From Monoraphidium neglectum (Eukaryota > Chlorophyta > Chlorophyceae > Sphaeropleales > Selenastraceae), in the NCBI RefSeq assembly GCF_000611645.1, contig NW_014013283.1, positions 1 to 24,598 of the forward strand: a DNA stretch of 24,598 nt, read 5' to 3'. The stretch's first letter is position 1; the number at the start of each line of letters is the position of its first letter. The notes under the pieces were generated by a model. That model saw only the letters and a list, made by a program, of their open reading frames with translations. It was not told the DNA's origin and made no database searches. This document shows, piece by piece, positions 1-10,356 of the stretch. Both the position numbers and the translations under genes were made by a program.

Positions 1-32
1 CCCCCCTCCCCCCCGCTCAACACGCCACCCAG

Positions 33-1815
33 GCCAAGCGCAACGTGGAGAGCGGCAAGGTGCTCCGCGCCAACGAGGCGCTCGCCTCTGCGCGGTCTGC
101 ATCTGACCGCAAGGACGAGGAGCTGCGCGCGGCGCAGGTGGGGTGCTGCTACGTTTTGGGCGGCTGTGAGAGCGAGCCGTGTCTGCCTGCAGGAGTTTGG
201 CACGCCCGCTTGGGCTCGTATGCCGCGCGCATGCAGTCGCGCCGACGGCGATATAGTGAAGGCTGCAGCCAGCCGCAGAGCTGATGCTCACTCGGCAGGT
301 GCGTGTGCGGTTTGGTCGCAGGAAGCGCTGGCGAGCCACAGGCGCGAGGCGGCGGCGCAGGCGGCGGCGAGGGAGGTGCTGGAGAGGGAGGCGCGGGACC
401 TGCGGGTGAGGCGGGTGCTTCAAAATTCGCGGGCATCAGGGGCTGGTTGGATGTCCAACGGCAAGCGCTCTACCTGCAGGGGCCGCTCTTGACGGGTGTC
501 ATATGGGGTGATGGCGTGGGGAATGCCAACATGAACACCATGTGGGGCCCAGCACTGCAGCACTGGTCTTAGCCCGCCCGCCTGCACGCCCGCAACAGGC
601 CCAGCTTGAGGCGTCGCAGAGGCAGCTGGCGCTCCTGTCCCGCCAGCCGCCGCAGCAGCAGCAGCAGCAGCAGCAGCAGCTGCCAGCGCCGCTCCGCTCG
701 CCCCTGCAGGCGGCCGCGACCACGCCCACCTCTGCCGGCAACAAAGTGCCGCGGCTGCCCCTCGACCGCTGCCCTTCCCGCGACCAAGACGCAGCCGATT
801 CGCCCGCGCGCGCTGCAGCGTCGTACAGAGCCAGCACCGGCGCCGCGCACTTCTCGCCCGCGCTCACGCCGCCGAGCAGCGCGAAGGGTGCAGGCCGCGC
901 CGCCCGTGCGCACACGGCCTCCCGCCACGCGGCCTCCCTCGGCGCCGACACCGGCACGCCGGTGGCCGGCAGTGGCTGGGGCGCCGCCGCGTGCGGGGCG
1001 GGCGCAGGCAGCGGCGGCGTGCTGACGCCGCGCGAGCGCGAGTCGGGCATGGCTACGGCGCGGTCTACGGCGAGCACCTGCTCCCTAGGCGCCGTGACGC
1101 CCGCGCCGCATGGCACGGCGCCCGCGGCCCGCGGTTCGTCGTCTGCGCAGCGCCACGCCGACCGCCTTCAGTCGGCGCGCCTAAGGGCCGCGGGCGTCTT
1201 CTCGTCGCCGGCGGCGGCGCCGGGCGCGGCGGGGTCGCCGACGGCGGCGCTCGCCGGGTTCAAGGAGGCGGGCGTGGCGGGCGCGGCGCGGCAGCTGACG
1301 GGGGCGGCGAACCGGGGGAGCGCGGGGGGCAAGCCGGCGCGTCTCGGGTCGACTGCGCCCGCAGTGTCAGAATCCGTGAGGTGCGCTGGGATGATCCCCC
1401 AAACCTGGCCCCGCCGCGCGCTGGTCGAAATGGCGCCGCGAGCGTTGCAGCTTGCAGGGCGCTGACTCACACTCAGACCTGTTGTTAGCTGGGTTTGTGT
1501 TTGCCGTCACCCTCAAGTCTCACCTTTCAACCCATCATCAACTTCCATTACAGGGCCACTTCCAGGAGGGCCCCAAGCGCCTGCGAAGTGACACCGCGGG
1601 TGCCCCTGACGGCACGCGTCGGCAACGTCGCCCGCAGCGCCGCGGCGCCGGCGCGGGGCTCGCTGTCGGCGCGGCCCAGCGGCAGCACCTGGGCTTCGAA
1701 GTCCGTCTCGGCGGCGGCGCTCATGGCGCCGGCGGGGGCGTCTGCTGCAGGCGCATCGCTGCGCGCCAACGGCACCAGGAAAGGGATTGGCGCAGGGACG
1801 GCGTTCCGGGGATAG
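33..1815 (+). CDS. Coiled-coil protein with long disordered C-terminal tail (3' part of gene)
   Basis: I do not recognise this protein. Proposed exons are 33-137, 322-405, 599-1380 and 1554-1815, stop TAG at 1813-1815. The first two introns are phase 0 on both sides, and the last donor (GT at 1381) matches its acceptor in phase 2, giving 410 residues after the first visible acceptor (AG at 31-32). The gene begins left of the window. The first two exons and the start of the third are rich in Ala, Glu, Arg, Gln and Leu and lack Pro, so they should form a coiled coil. Nine glutamines follow, then about 330 residues of Ala/Ser/Gly/Arg/Pro-rich, probably disordered sequence. That layout suits a cytoskeletal or kinesin-like tail, but no catalytic domain is visible to test it. 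An alternative donor at 1376 would put the last exon in another frame with less gene-like composition, so I rejected it. Confidence 0.72.
653..679 (+). repeat. (CAG)9 microsatellite, coding polyglutamine
   Basis: Nine perfect CAG units are read in frame as nine glutamines just after the coiled coil of the first gene. Confidence 0.95.
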
Positions 1816-3508
1816 GCGCGAAAAGAAATGCGGCTCGGCAAGTCCCGCGGCTGCTTCGTCGCCGCAGACCCCGGCGGCGCTGGAAGCCGCGTGTTTGTGG
1901 GTTGAGGTGGGCGTTTGTGTTGAGAATTGAGCAGTATAGACCTTCTTCGTTGGCCCTGCAGACCCAGCCAGAACGTGCTCAGTTGGTGGCACCAGCGACG
2001 CCACCAATGCAACGCGGCAACATTGCTTCTTGCCCTCTCGTCTCTGAAGGGGCTGTGTTGCTCCTGCAGCCGCAAGCCCCCCCCCCCACGTGCTGCCCTT
2101 TTCACACCCTTTTCACACCCCTGCGTCACCTTCCGTGCAAGGGCGGGGGCACAGTGGGCGCGTGCACTGGGCCTGCCTCTTCGAAGGCGACGCCAGCAGC
2201 ATGTCTGCGCACCCTTCACCCGCCCCTTGGACTTTGGGAGGGGTGCGCGCGCAACGGAGCATGCGGCACTCGTGATTGTCTTTTCACGGCCGACCACTCA
2301 ATTATCCAGCGACGCGTCGCAGCTGCCCTTGCCACGTGTACACATCCACACGGCAGCCTCGGACGGGTTGTGTTTCTGGCGGGGCAGCACCACATGGGTG
2401 TGCTTGGGTGTGAGACGGCCGGGCCCTGTGTTCCCTGTCTGCCCTGGGTGGCCGGGCTTGCCCTTGTTCGCACTATGGTACCAACCTATGCGTGGCCGGC
2501 TCGTTTGCGGGCTCGGTCCATCAGTGGTATCGCGAGCAGTGCGTATCGACGGAGGCTGCTGCGGCGCGGAGGCCGCCGGCGGCTGTCCTAGTTTGGGGGA
2601 GCAGTGTAAAAGAACCCTAGCATGCGGCGTGGCTGCGAGCATATGCGTGTGTCAAAATATTGCAGCTTTGCGTGGAGCCAAGGTGCCGCGCGCAACAAGC
2701 CGCCACAACCTCCTGCGTTCCACCTCAGCTGGATCGACCACACGGGGCGTGACCGGCGACTAACCGTGGAATCGGTGCCAGAAGATCCAGCCGGCCGACC
2801 TCCGGCCGACCTCTGGGGCGTGCGCCGCCACGCAGGAGCACCACACTCCCGTCCGCGTGCACATATGCATGCGGCTGAACGGCGCAGCACTGGCAGGACG
2901 GCACACATCAGCAGAATCCATGCCTCCCATGGCTGACAACCTTCTCGTCCTGTTACACCCGCTTCACTGTGGTGGCTGGCCCATGGCTGCCTTGCATCCC
3001 CGGGCATGCAGCTCGCAAAGATTGAAGCGTTTCACACTGGAGCAAGCCTTTAGACCGTGGAGAACTCGTGTCGAAACCTGGTTTGGGTGTTGACGTGTCG
3101 GCCGCCCACCCCTGATGGAAGGTTACCACCTTGCCTGTATGGAAGCCGCCCGCATGCCACTCACGGGCCGCCGCCGGACAATTTCTGATGTAAATTCTCC
3201 GCTTATTTCATTGCAGGCGTATTTTTCCAGGATCGGCAACTCACTGCGCCTCCTCTCTGACCGCCAGTCTCCCCGCACGCCACGACAAGCGAACCTGCGC
3301 GCTTCACAAGAGTTTGCGCCGCGCGACCACAATCATTGGTAGATTTCGAAATCCAGTTCGTTGCTTCACACGAGGCACGGGCGTGTTGCTCCCCTGTCTG
3401 ACCAGGGCTTGCACAAATCTCATCCTCACAGCCCACGCCACCTGCAGCCTCCTTTTGGCGTGCAGCGACCTCGATCACTCATTTATCAGAGGTGATTCGG
3501 TAGCAAGC
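1816..3508. other. 3' UTR of first gene and upstream region of expansin gene
   Basis: No convincing gene is seen in these 1.7 kb. ORFs here lack protein-like composition and family motifs. TGTAA occurs on the plus strand at 2605-2609 and again at 3189-3193; the first would give the upstream gene a 3' UTR of about 800 nt, a length common in green algae. An 11-bp unit (ccggccgacct) is repeated twice in tandem at 2791-2812. The last few hundred bases presumably hold the expansin promoter and 5' UTR, but I see no clear TATA box. Confidence 0.5.
2605..2609 (+). terminator. Putative poly(A) signal TGTAA for the first gene
   Basis: This is the first plus-strand TGTAA after the stop at 1815. TGTAA is the usual chlorophyte polyadenylation signal. 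Cleavage would be expected roughly 10-20 nt further on. Confidence 0.45.
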
Positions 3509-5874
3509 ATGGCGTTGCTCCTCGCGGCCACCTTCGCCGTCCTGTTCAGCGTGGCGTCCGCTCTGCCCCCGGTGAGAGAGCGCTTTTAGAGCCTGATACA
3601 CTCAGTCGCCGGGTGGTGGCGCCGTCCCTCGGTGATTAACGTACCTCATCAAATGGTGGCCGGGTCACCGGGGATCACTGCGGACGTCCAGAGTCGCTGC
3701 TCACAATCAGGGGTGACTAGCCTGGCCAAGCGCCTCAGCAGCAATATTCATAAGTAGATCCGCGGGTGTCAGCGGGCCCGGTAGACCAGGCAGCGAGCTT
3801 GACCGCATGTACGCGCAGGGCGCAAGGCGGCGTGAATCAGAGGTTGCAGCGCGCGACCCACAGCGGCAGTTTTTCCTTTGTACATAATGATCAGTGTACA
3901 GAACGAAAACACACCCTCGCTGATTTTTTCGTCTGTCCTGGCTCAACCGGAGCACCAACCTCATTTTGATACTGGGCCCCTTCTAAATGACCCCTCCACC
4001 GACGGAGTGTGCACCCAGCTGCAGACAAGAACCATCCCCTGAATCTCACAGCGACATTCCCTGTTCCCGCTGTTGTCTACGCAGGGCTACAGCCACTGGC
4101 AAAACGGCAGGGCAACTTTCTACGGTGCGTGCCGTGGGGGTGATTGTGCAGGCGCGCAATATGGCCCCATCCCCACCCCAACGTGCCACAGGGACACTAG
4201 AACTCCTCCAATCCACTGACCCCTGATGCTTTCCACACCTGGCCATTCGTTCAACATAGGCACTGATGCGTGGAATATCCACCAGGGTGAGCAGCGGCGC
4301 GGGCGTGACCAGCACCATGCCCTTTGAGGCGCGTCGCGCGTGTGCTGCCTCGCTCTGCTTCCGCTCGGCACAGCTGGACGGCCGCACCGCCCCCATGACG
4401 CAGTTGCAGGCTCTGCCCCTACCGCGCGCATCTGACACGGCCCCGCAAAGAGGCCAGCTGCGCCAGACCCACCCTCGGTCCATGCATAGGGGTGCACCTA
4501 CCCACCCCATGCATTTTGGCGCTCACGCCCACACCACCCCCGGCGTCGCCCTGCAGGCAGCTGCCAGTACGGCTACCTGGATCGGAACGTCGGCACCGGC
4601 TGGGACATTGCCGCCATTAGCGACGTCGCCCCCGACTACAGGAACTCCTGCGGGTGGGTGGTGGTGCCCCTAACTGTGCGGCAGGCCTGGGAGAACCTCC
4701 AGGCAGGAAGACCTGCACGCTGGAAGCAGTGCCACACGGAATACGCAAGCGCAAACCGGCACCGACAGGTTGCTCGGCCTTCTATCTATTTCAACCGCAG
4801 AAAGTGCAAGGAGGTCCGCTGCCGCCCCGCCAACTTTGCTGACGGCTACGGCCAGTGGCTGGACCGCAGCAGCGTTTGCTTCAACGACTACGCCTCGGTC
4901 GTTGTGATGGTCACCGACACCTGCCCTTGCCACTATCCGGTGCGCCTTGTCACACCAGCCTGGGCCCTCAGACACCGCATTCACGCCTGCCGGCCCTCGC
5001 TCAGCACGCAGGACCCTTCCATGAGTGACGCTGTCTCATGTGTACCATTCCTGAAGGCCTTGTGTTCACTGTCCCTATCCGTGCTGCCACCCTCCCTTGC
5101 ATGTTGCAGGGCAATGCCTTCTCGAACAAGCGCTGGTGCTGCAATGGTGAGCTTGCGCCACGAGCCTGAATACCCCCCCTCCCCTTCGCCACCCAGCACC
5201 CCCGGCATGTCTGTCCGAGCAGTGACAGCAGGAATGCGCCCTGTCTGTGGTGGTCTGCAGCCGCCGACCCCACGCACCTTGAACGGTCTTGAAACTCTGA
5301 TCCTGACTGGCATCTCCCCTGCCCCATCACTTGCTGCCTGGAACACACACGCAAGCTCCCGCCCACACATCAGAATGACCCCTCCCCCCTTCGCCCACCA
5401 ACCGCCGTTCCTCCAACCCCAGACATGTACCACCTTGACCTCTCTCACTGGGCCTTTGAGAAGCTGGCCCAGACCAAGTGGGGCGTCATCGCCGTGTCTT
5501 GGAGGGACGTGCCCTGCTGGTACAAGCCCAAAAACGCGGCCAAGCTGCCGTGGTGGGCCAAGCCCACGCCGGCCCCATACTGGTACAAGGCACCCTGTGA
5601 GTCCCGGGCGCCGCCGTTGGCAGTGTTTGTGCCCCACTGATGCCGCTGGCTAGTCAGGGCGCTTGACGCTATGCAGGTCTGAGGAGCGCGGCAGCCATGG
5701 TGGCTGCATGATGCGTCCTGTGTGAGTTCCGCACGACCTTATGACACTGGCTGACCCGCACACTCCCCCCTCTTCGATCCCCCTTCCTTTTCAGGGGGCT
5801 TCAACAAGTGGATGGACAAGCGCCTGGCTAGCCTCCAGGTCAACAAGCTGGTGCGCGCCGACCCCCTGGGCTAA
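3509..5874 (+). CDS. Secreted expansin-like protein, D1 domain only
   Basis: Expansins loosen polysaccharide walls without hydrolysis. Exons 3509-3571, 4085-4124, 4557-4653, 4801-4939, 5110-5146, 5423-5596 and 5795-5874 join in phase into 209 residues. Exon 1 encodes a signal peptide (residues 1 to about 19), so the product should reach the wall. Residues 24-35 carry the expansin NGRATFYG signature. Next come a Cys-rich D1 (GH45-like double-psi barrel) core with SCGKCKEVRC (about 65-74), the TDTCPC motif (Asp106), WCC, and HLD (129-131) in place of the usual HFD, with Asp131 kept. D1 ends at VPC (Cys157). Canonical expansins run to about 250 residues with a second beta-sandwich domain (D2/CBM63). 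Here there are only 52 more residues, rich in Trp, Tyr, Lys and Pro. Exon 2 is just 40 nt and was placed by its motif and matching phases. Confidence 0.93.
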
Positions 5875-8175
5875 ATTGCTCGCCCAATGCCGATGCCGCA
5901 CAGCCCCCTCCGAGCAGTGGCCACTGCTGTTGCGCGCGGCGCCCAGAGATATCGGCGAGCGCACGCCGCACAAACACATCACTTTGAGACTTGGTTTTGA
6001 CTGCCGTGTGGCGCTGCCCAAAGCGTAGCGGGCGTGCGTGCTCCGGCCTCATTCGATTGCGCGGCAGGGTTGGTCCCCTCCCCTTGAGCCACAATCCGGG
6101 GAGGGTCGGCCTGCTGGTGTCGCTGCGTGCGACGGGAGGGCCGCCCCTATAAACATACACTCAAACGAGCGCTTCTTTGCTGACCTGTGCGTTTGGCTCA
6201 CTGCCAACGCCAGTTCACGCCGCCCCAGTTTTGGCTGCACCGCTGCCCGCGAAGAGCGCCCCCCCTGGGTGCAGGGCCGGTTGTCGGCGCGGTGCGCTGG
6301 CCCCTACAGGCTCCAAAAACTGCACGCCCAGCTTCTGCCAATTGGCCTTTGAAGCAGCTTTGCCGCATGGGGGCTTCGTGCAACTGCGCGCAAACCCCCG
6401 GCCTGCCACAACAGTAGGGCCGCCGGTTGCCGTGGGTCGACGAGGGGTGAGGGGATGTAGGGACTGTGGCCGAGGCGATCGATCGCACAAGCAGGCTTCC
6501 TCCTGCCCTTCCCTGGGCGGCGCTTCCCCTGCTTCTGCATCTGTTTTCGCCAGTGGTCCCGACTGTTGCCTGCATTCTTGGAGATGACACAACAGCATGT
6601 ACCTATCTGGGCGCCGCTGCCCAAAGGGCTCTGCACTGCACCCTGGGCATCCCTGACTGCCCTGGTCAGCCCGGCTGTTGCGAGCGCCGATCGCCCGTGA
6701 TGCCCGGCCTACCCATGGCTGTCTCTCTCTCTCACACTGCACCGCACCGTGACAGCGCGGGGCGCCGCGCATGGCTCCAATAAGTTTGGATTCTGAAGGT
6801 GTGGGCATGCGCATGTTCCCCTGCCCACGCACTTGTTGCGGCACCGGACTCGACGCCCCCACAGGCATGCAGGCTAGCCAGGTATGCAAGCGCGGCCTTC
6901 AAACGGCCCCAGGCAAAGGTGGGGCCCCCCACCCTGTCCTGCAGCCAGATACGTCTTCCTGCACTCTTTCTTACACATTGCCACACCTTGCGTGGAATCG
7001 GGGCGGCCATCCGGCGCCTGCACACATGGCGGCGGGTGCTGCACCTCTTGCCCCGCCTGCACAGACCAACATGTTTGCGTCCGGCGCTCTGCTGGCGCCG
7101 GCACGGCCTCATTCGTTGGGCAGCTCGCGCCTGAACGCTTTGCGGCGCTGCTGCTGGCGGCACGACGCTGCTGTCCTTTTGGGTGCAGCACTTGCCCGTG
7201 CGCCCCGGCCCCTGCCTCTGCGATCGGCCGGGGTGGGGCGCAGAGCCATGAGCGCTGCCCCCTTGCTGTCCGCGCTTGCTTTGTTAGATTATCCCTTTTG
7301 ACCAGGCCCTTTTGTCTAGGACGTTTGAGTGGGTAGCCCACCCAACCTCTGTCAAAAAAGCACTGAGGGGAGGCCCGCCAAGCACGCGGCACCACCTGCC
7401 CCCGTGCGGCCTGCAACCTTGTGTGTTTGTGGCATGGGGCAGCACTGGGCGCGTGGTGTCCTTGCATGGTGGGTATGGTGCAGGCTGTCATCTGGCGTGC
7501 TGCCAGCCCTGCGCGGCCTGGCACAATACATCACCTTGGGGGTCAGAATCATCGCGCAGGCTGCGCTGAGGGGTGCCTTTTGGCGGGCGTGTATGCGCGG
7601 CCGGCGACAGTCCACTTCAAATCCTTCTGAACCTTCACTTGTAAACACATATGACGAAAATCAGGGGTGGCTGTCTCAGACTGGCTCTGGGACGGCGGGT
7701 GCGGAGCGGCAGCAAACACCTGCAAGCGCACAGTGTTGCACCCTGGGACAAGAGGGTTGAAACACGTAGAAGTATGGAAATCTGACAGCCTTATGCACCC
7801 AAAGCTCAGAGAATCTTTTCAGCTATATCGCAAGGAATGCAACCTGCTGCTATTGCAGAACTTGAGCAATGCTGATGATACTGAGATACCGTACCCCACA
7901 ACTGCTACTGAGCTGCTGCACCTCTCACCAAGTATCACACATGCAAACCCCTCTGCACCGGGGACATGGAAGAGAGTTTCGAACACGTATGCAAATTTTG
8001 GTGCCCCGTACGCCCAGGGTCCCGCATACTATCGGCTGGTGAGTCCGCCTTTCCTTCTCGTGTCCATCTTGCGTTCGGCACCCCAGAGTCACTACAGGCG
8101 CTGTGATATCGCAAGAAACTGCGAGGTTACCATGTTGATGTTTCATTCGTTGCACCACCTGCGAACACAGTCCCC
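5875..8175. other. Gene-poor stretch: expansin 3' UTR and ferric reductase upstream region
   Basis: I see no gene I can support in these 2.3 kb. The ORFs on both strands look like chance readings. The first plus-strand TGTAA is at 7640-7644, which would imply an expansin 3' UTR of nearly 1.8 kb; a variant signal such as TGTAG near 6456 could end it earlier. From about 7760 to 8040 the DNA is less GC-rich than its surroundings, and an 85-residue open stretch there ends at a good donor (GTGAGT at 8041). Its codon use is unlike the neighbouring exons, so I treat it as promoter or 5' UTR rather than coding. Confidence 0.45.
7640..7644 (+). terminator. Putative poly(A) signal TGTAA downstream of the expansin gene
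   Basis: This is the only TGTAA on the plus strand between the expansin stop and the ferric reductase start. It lies unusually far from the stop (about 1.77 kb), so assigning it to the expansin is uncertain. Confidence 0.3.
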
Positions 8176-10043
8176 ATGCTGGACTCTGCGGAGGTGTGCG
8201 GCCGCACGGCCACCTGGCTGCTAGGGCTCGGCCTGGCCGTCGCCTCTATAACGCCGCTCTGCTTCAGCGTACCCGTGCCCGCCAACAACCCGTTTGGAAA
8301 GTAAGTCCCCGCGGCCCCCGACAGCACTCATAGCGCGCGTGCCGCTTGGGGTTTGGCTGGCGTATGTGTGGCGTACGCCGTGGTGAGGGGCGCCGGTACA
8401 CCGGCAAGCGCGCTCGCCCAACGCTCCACCGTGCACGACAAAACCGCGCCCGCAACCGTAGCGCTCGCCCCTCTGCCGCAACCTTGCTCCCTCGCAGCGA
8501 CCATGTCCACATCGCTCCCCCAAGCAGCCTGTGCCTGAAGCGCGACGAGCTGGCTTGGCTCGTTTTCGACACCGCCCTCGTGCTCCTCGTGACTGCGCTC
8601 GCGCTCGCCGCGGCCTGGTGGCGCAACCTGCGGCGCCCGGCCTCCCCTGGCCCCCCGCCCGCGCCGCCGGCCGCGCCCAAGGCCCTCCCGCGGCCCCTTG
8701 CTCGCCGCAGCTACACGCCTTCAGACCTGGCGCTGCTCGCCGTCTGGTCCGCCTGGAATGTCGCCGCCCTCGCTGCGCCCCTCGCGTTCTTCGACGTGGC
8801 GAAGCCCTACTGGCTCGAGGACGCGCCGCCGGGGTCCCCGCCTCCTTCACAGGCGGCCCTGTGGACCTACGCGGTCGGCGCGGTGGCGGCATGGCCGGCC
8901 ATGGGCAACTTCTTCCTCGCGACCGTGACCGGCGTGCGCGCGTCGCCGCTGTTCGACCTGCTCGGCGTGCGCGCCGAGGACGCCAGATGGGTGCACAAGC
9001 TCACGTCGCGGGCAGCGGTTGCTTGGGTGGCAGTGCACGGTGCGTCTCGCGCGGCCGCCCTCTGATTCATTACAGCAGGGCGAACATCCCGACAGGGCAC
9101 TATACACTGACCTGCAACCTCCCATTCCTACCTCTGGGAGATGGGGTAGCTGGGACGACTGTACAAGCCGTCAGCTGAACCCCCTCATGATGACGCTTGC
9201 GCACCCCCCTCCCCTCCTCAGGCGTGCTGTGCCAGGCCCCCATGCTGTCCGTCTCCTACTACCTGTTCATGTGGCAGAACTGGACGTTCTCGACGCCTGC
9301 TGGCTTCTGGAACCTGAGCGGCAACCTCAGCCTGCTGGTCGGCGCCGTCATTGTGGCCACCAGCATGGCCGCCGTGCGGCACCGTGCCTACGAGGCTTTC
9401 CGTGCGGTGCACTACACGCTGTGGCTGGTGCGCGTAGGGGTGCGAAGGTTGGGGTGTGGGGCTCCTGGGGCAGCGCTGCAGCTTTGCGGGCTTTCCTTGA
9501 GACTCAGGTGATCGCCATTTCGGCATGTCGCACTGCAGCACAGCAGGTGGCAGCAGACCAGCGGCACGCGCACCTGGGACTAGCAGCAGCCACATCACAT
9601 TCCCCGCCTTGCTTGTTGTCGAGGCGTCTTCTGTCCAGATTTGAGTGGATTTCAAACTAAATAGTGATGGTAATCGTAGTTCTGTGCGGTGCGCAAGTTT
9701 TACGACCGCTTCCTTGCCACTAGTCAAGCCTGACCATGGCCCAGGTGTTGCCATCTGCAACGTTTCCCTCCAACTCACCAGCTGCATTCTCACCCGGCGT
9801 ATCGCACGAGCAGGTCGTCTTCTTTGCCTATTGGCACTACACGGTGTCCTGGTGGTACTTTGTGCCGGGCCTTGTGCTGTACGCAGCAGACCTCGTGCAG
9901 CGCTGGCTGTTGCTCGCGTACCCAGTGAACGCCACTGTCCAGGTGTGTATCCTGCCATTTGCCGGCCCTCACTCTTACAGTTGCTATGCTTGCTGTGTTC
10001 ATGTGAGCATGTGTTCTGCATTGTGTGGGCAGTGGCTGCCGCT

Positions 10044-10116
<73 letters not shown>

Positions 10117-10321
10117 GTTTAGACCTGCATTGATTATCACGCCGATTACAGATTGCCGCGGCTGCTGATGATCTGGTTGCTTCCCACATTCATGCAAACA
10201 ACAACCTGCTGGTGCCTGACAGGTGGCTGCCGGCGGCAACGCCAAGAGTGGCGGCGATCGCTACCTGGTGCTATATGCTGATCTGGCTAAGCCGTGCGTG
10301 GCAGGTGAAACGCGCGTGCGC

Positions 10322-10356
<35 letters not shown>

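Noticed and set aside
499..1116. Long minus-strand ORF opposite the first gene
   Set aside because: It mirrors the GC-rich, low-complexity coding exon on the plus strand; the plus-strand reading has matching splice phases and coiled-coil composition.
1452..2591. Plus-strand ORF of 379 residues overlapping the end of the first gene
   Set aside because: Its frame would require the donor at 1376 and runs through 3' UTR-like DNA. The alternative donor at 1381 gives a more gene-like last exon with a prompt stop at 1815.
7667..8041. Plus-strand ORF ending at a GTGAGT donor, as a first coding exon of the ferric reductase
   Set aside because: Codon use is unlike the reductase exons. An ATG at 8176 starts a natural N-terminal membrane segment in the right frame. 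It may still be 5' UTR.
9218..10189. Minus-strand 323-residue ORF with a long Ser run
   Set aside because: The Ser run is only the CTG intron repeat read backwards, and the rest is antisense to ferric reductase exons.
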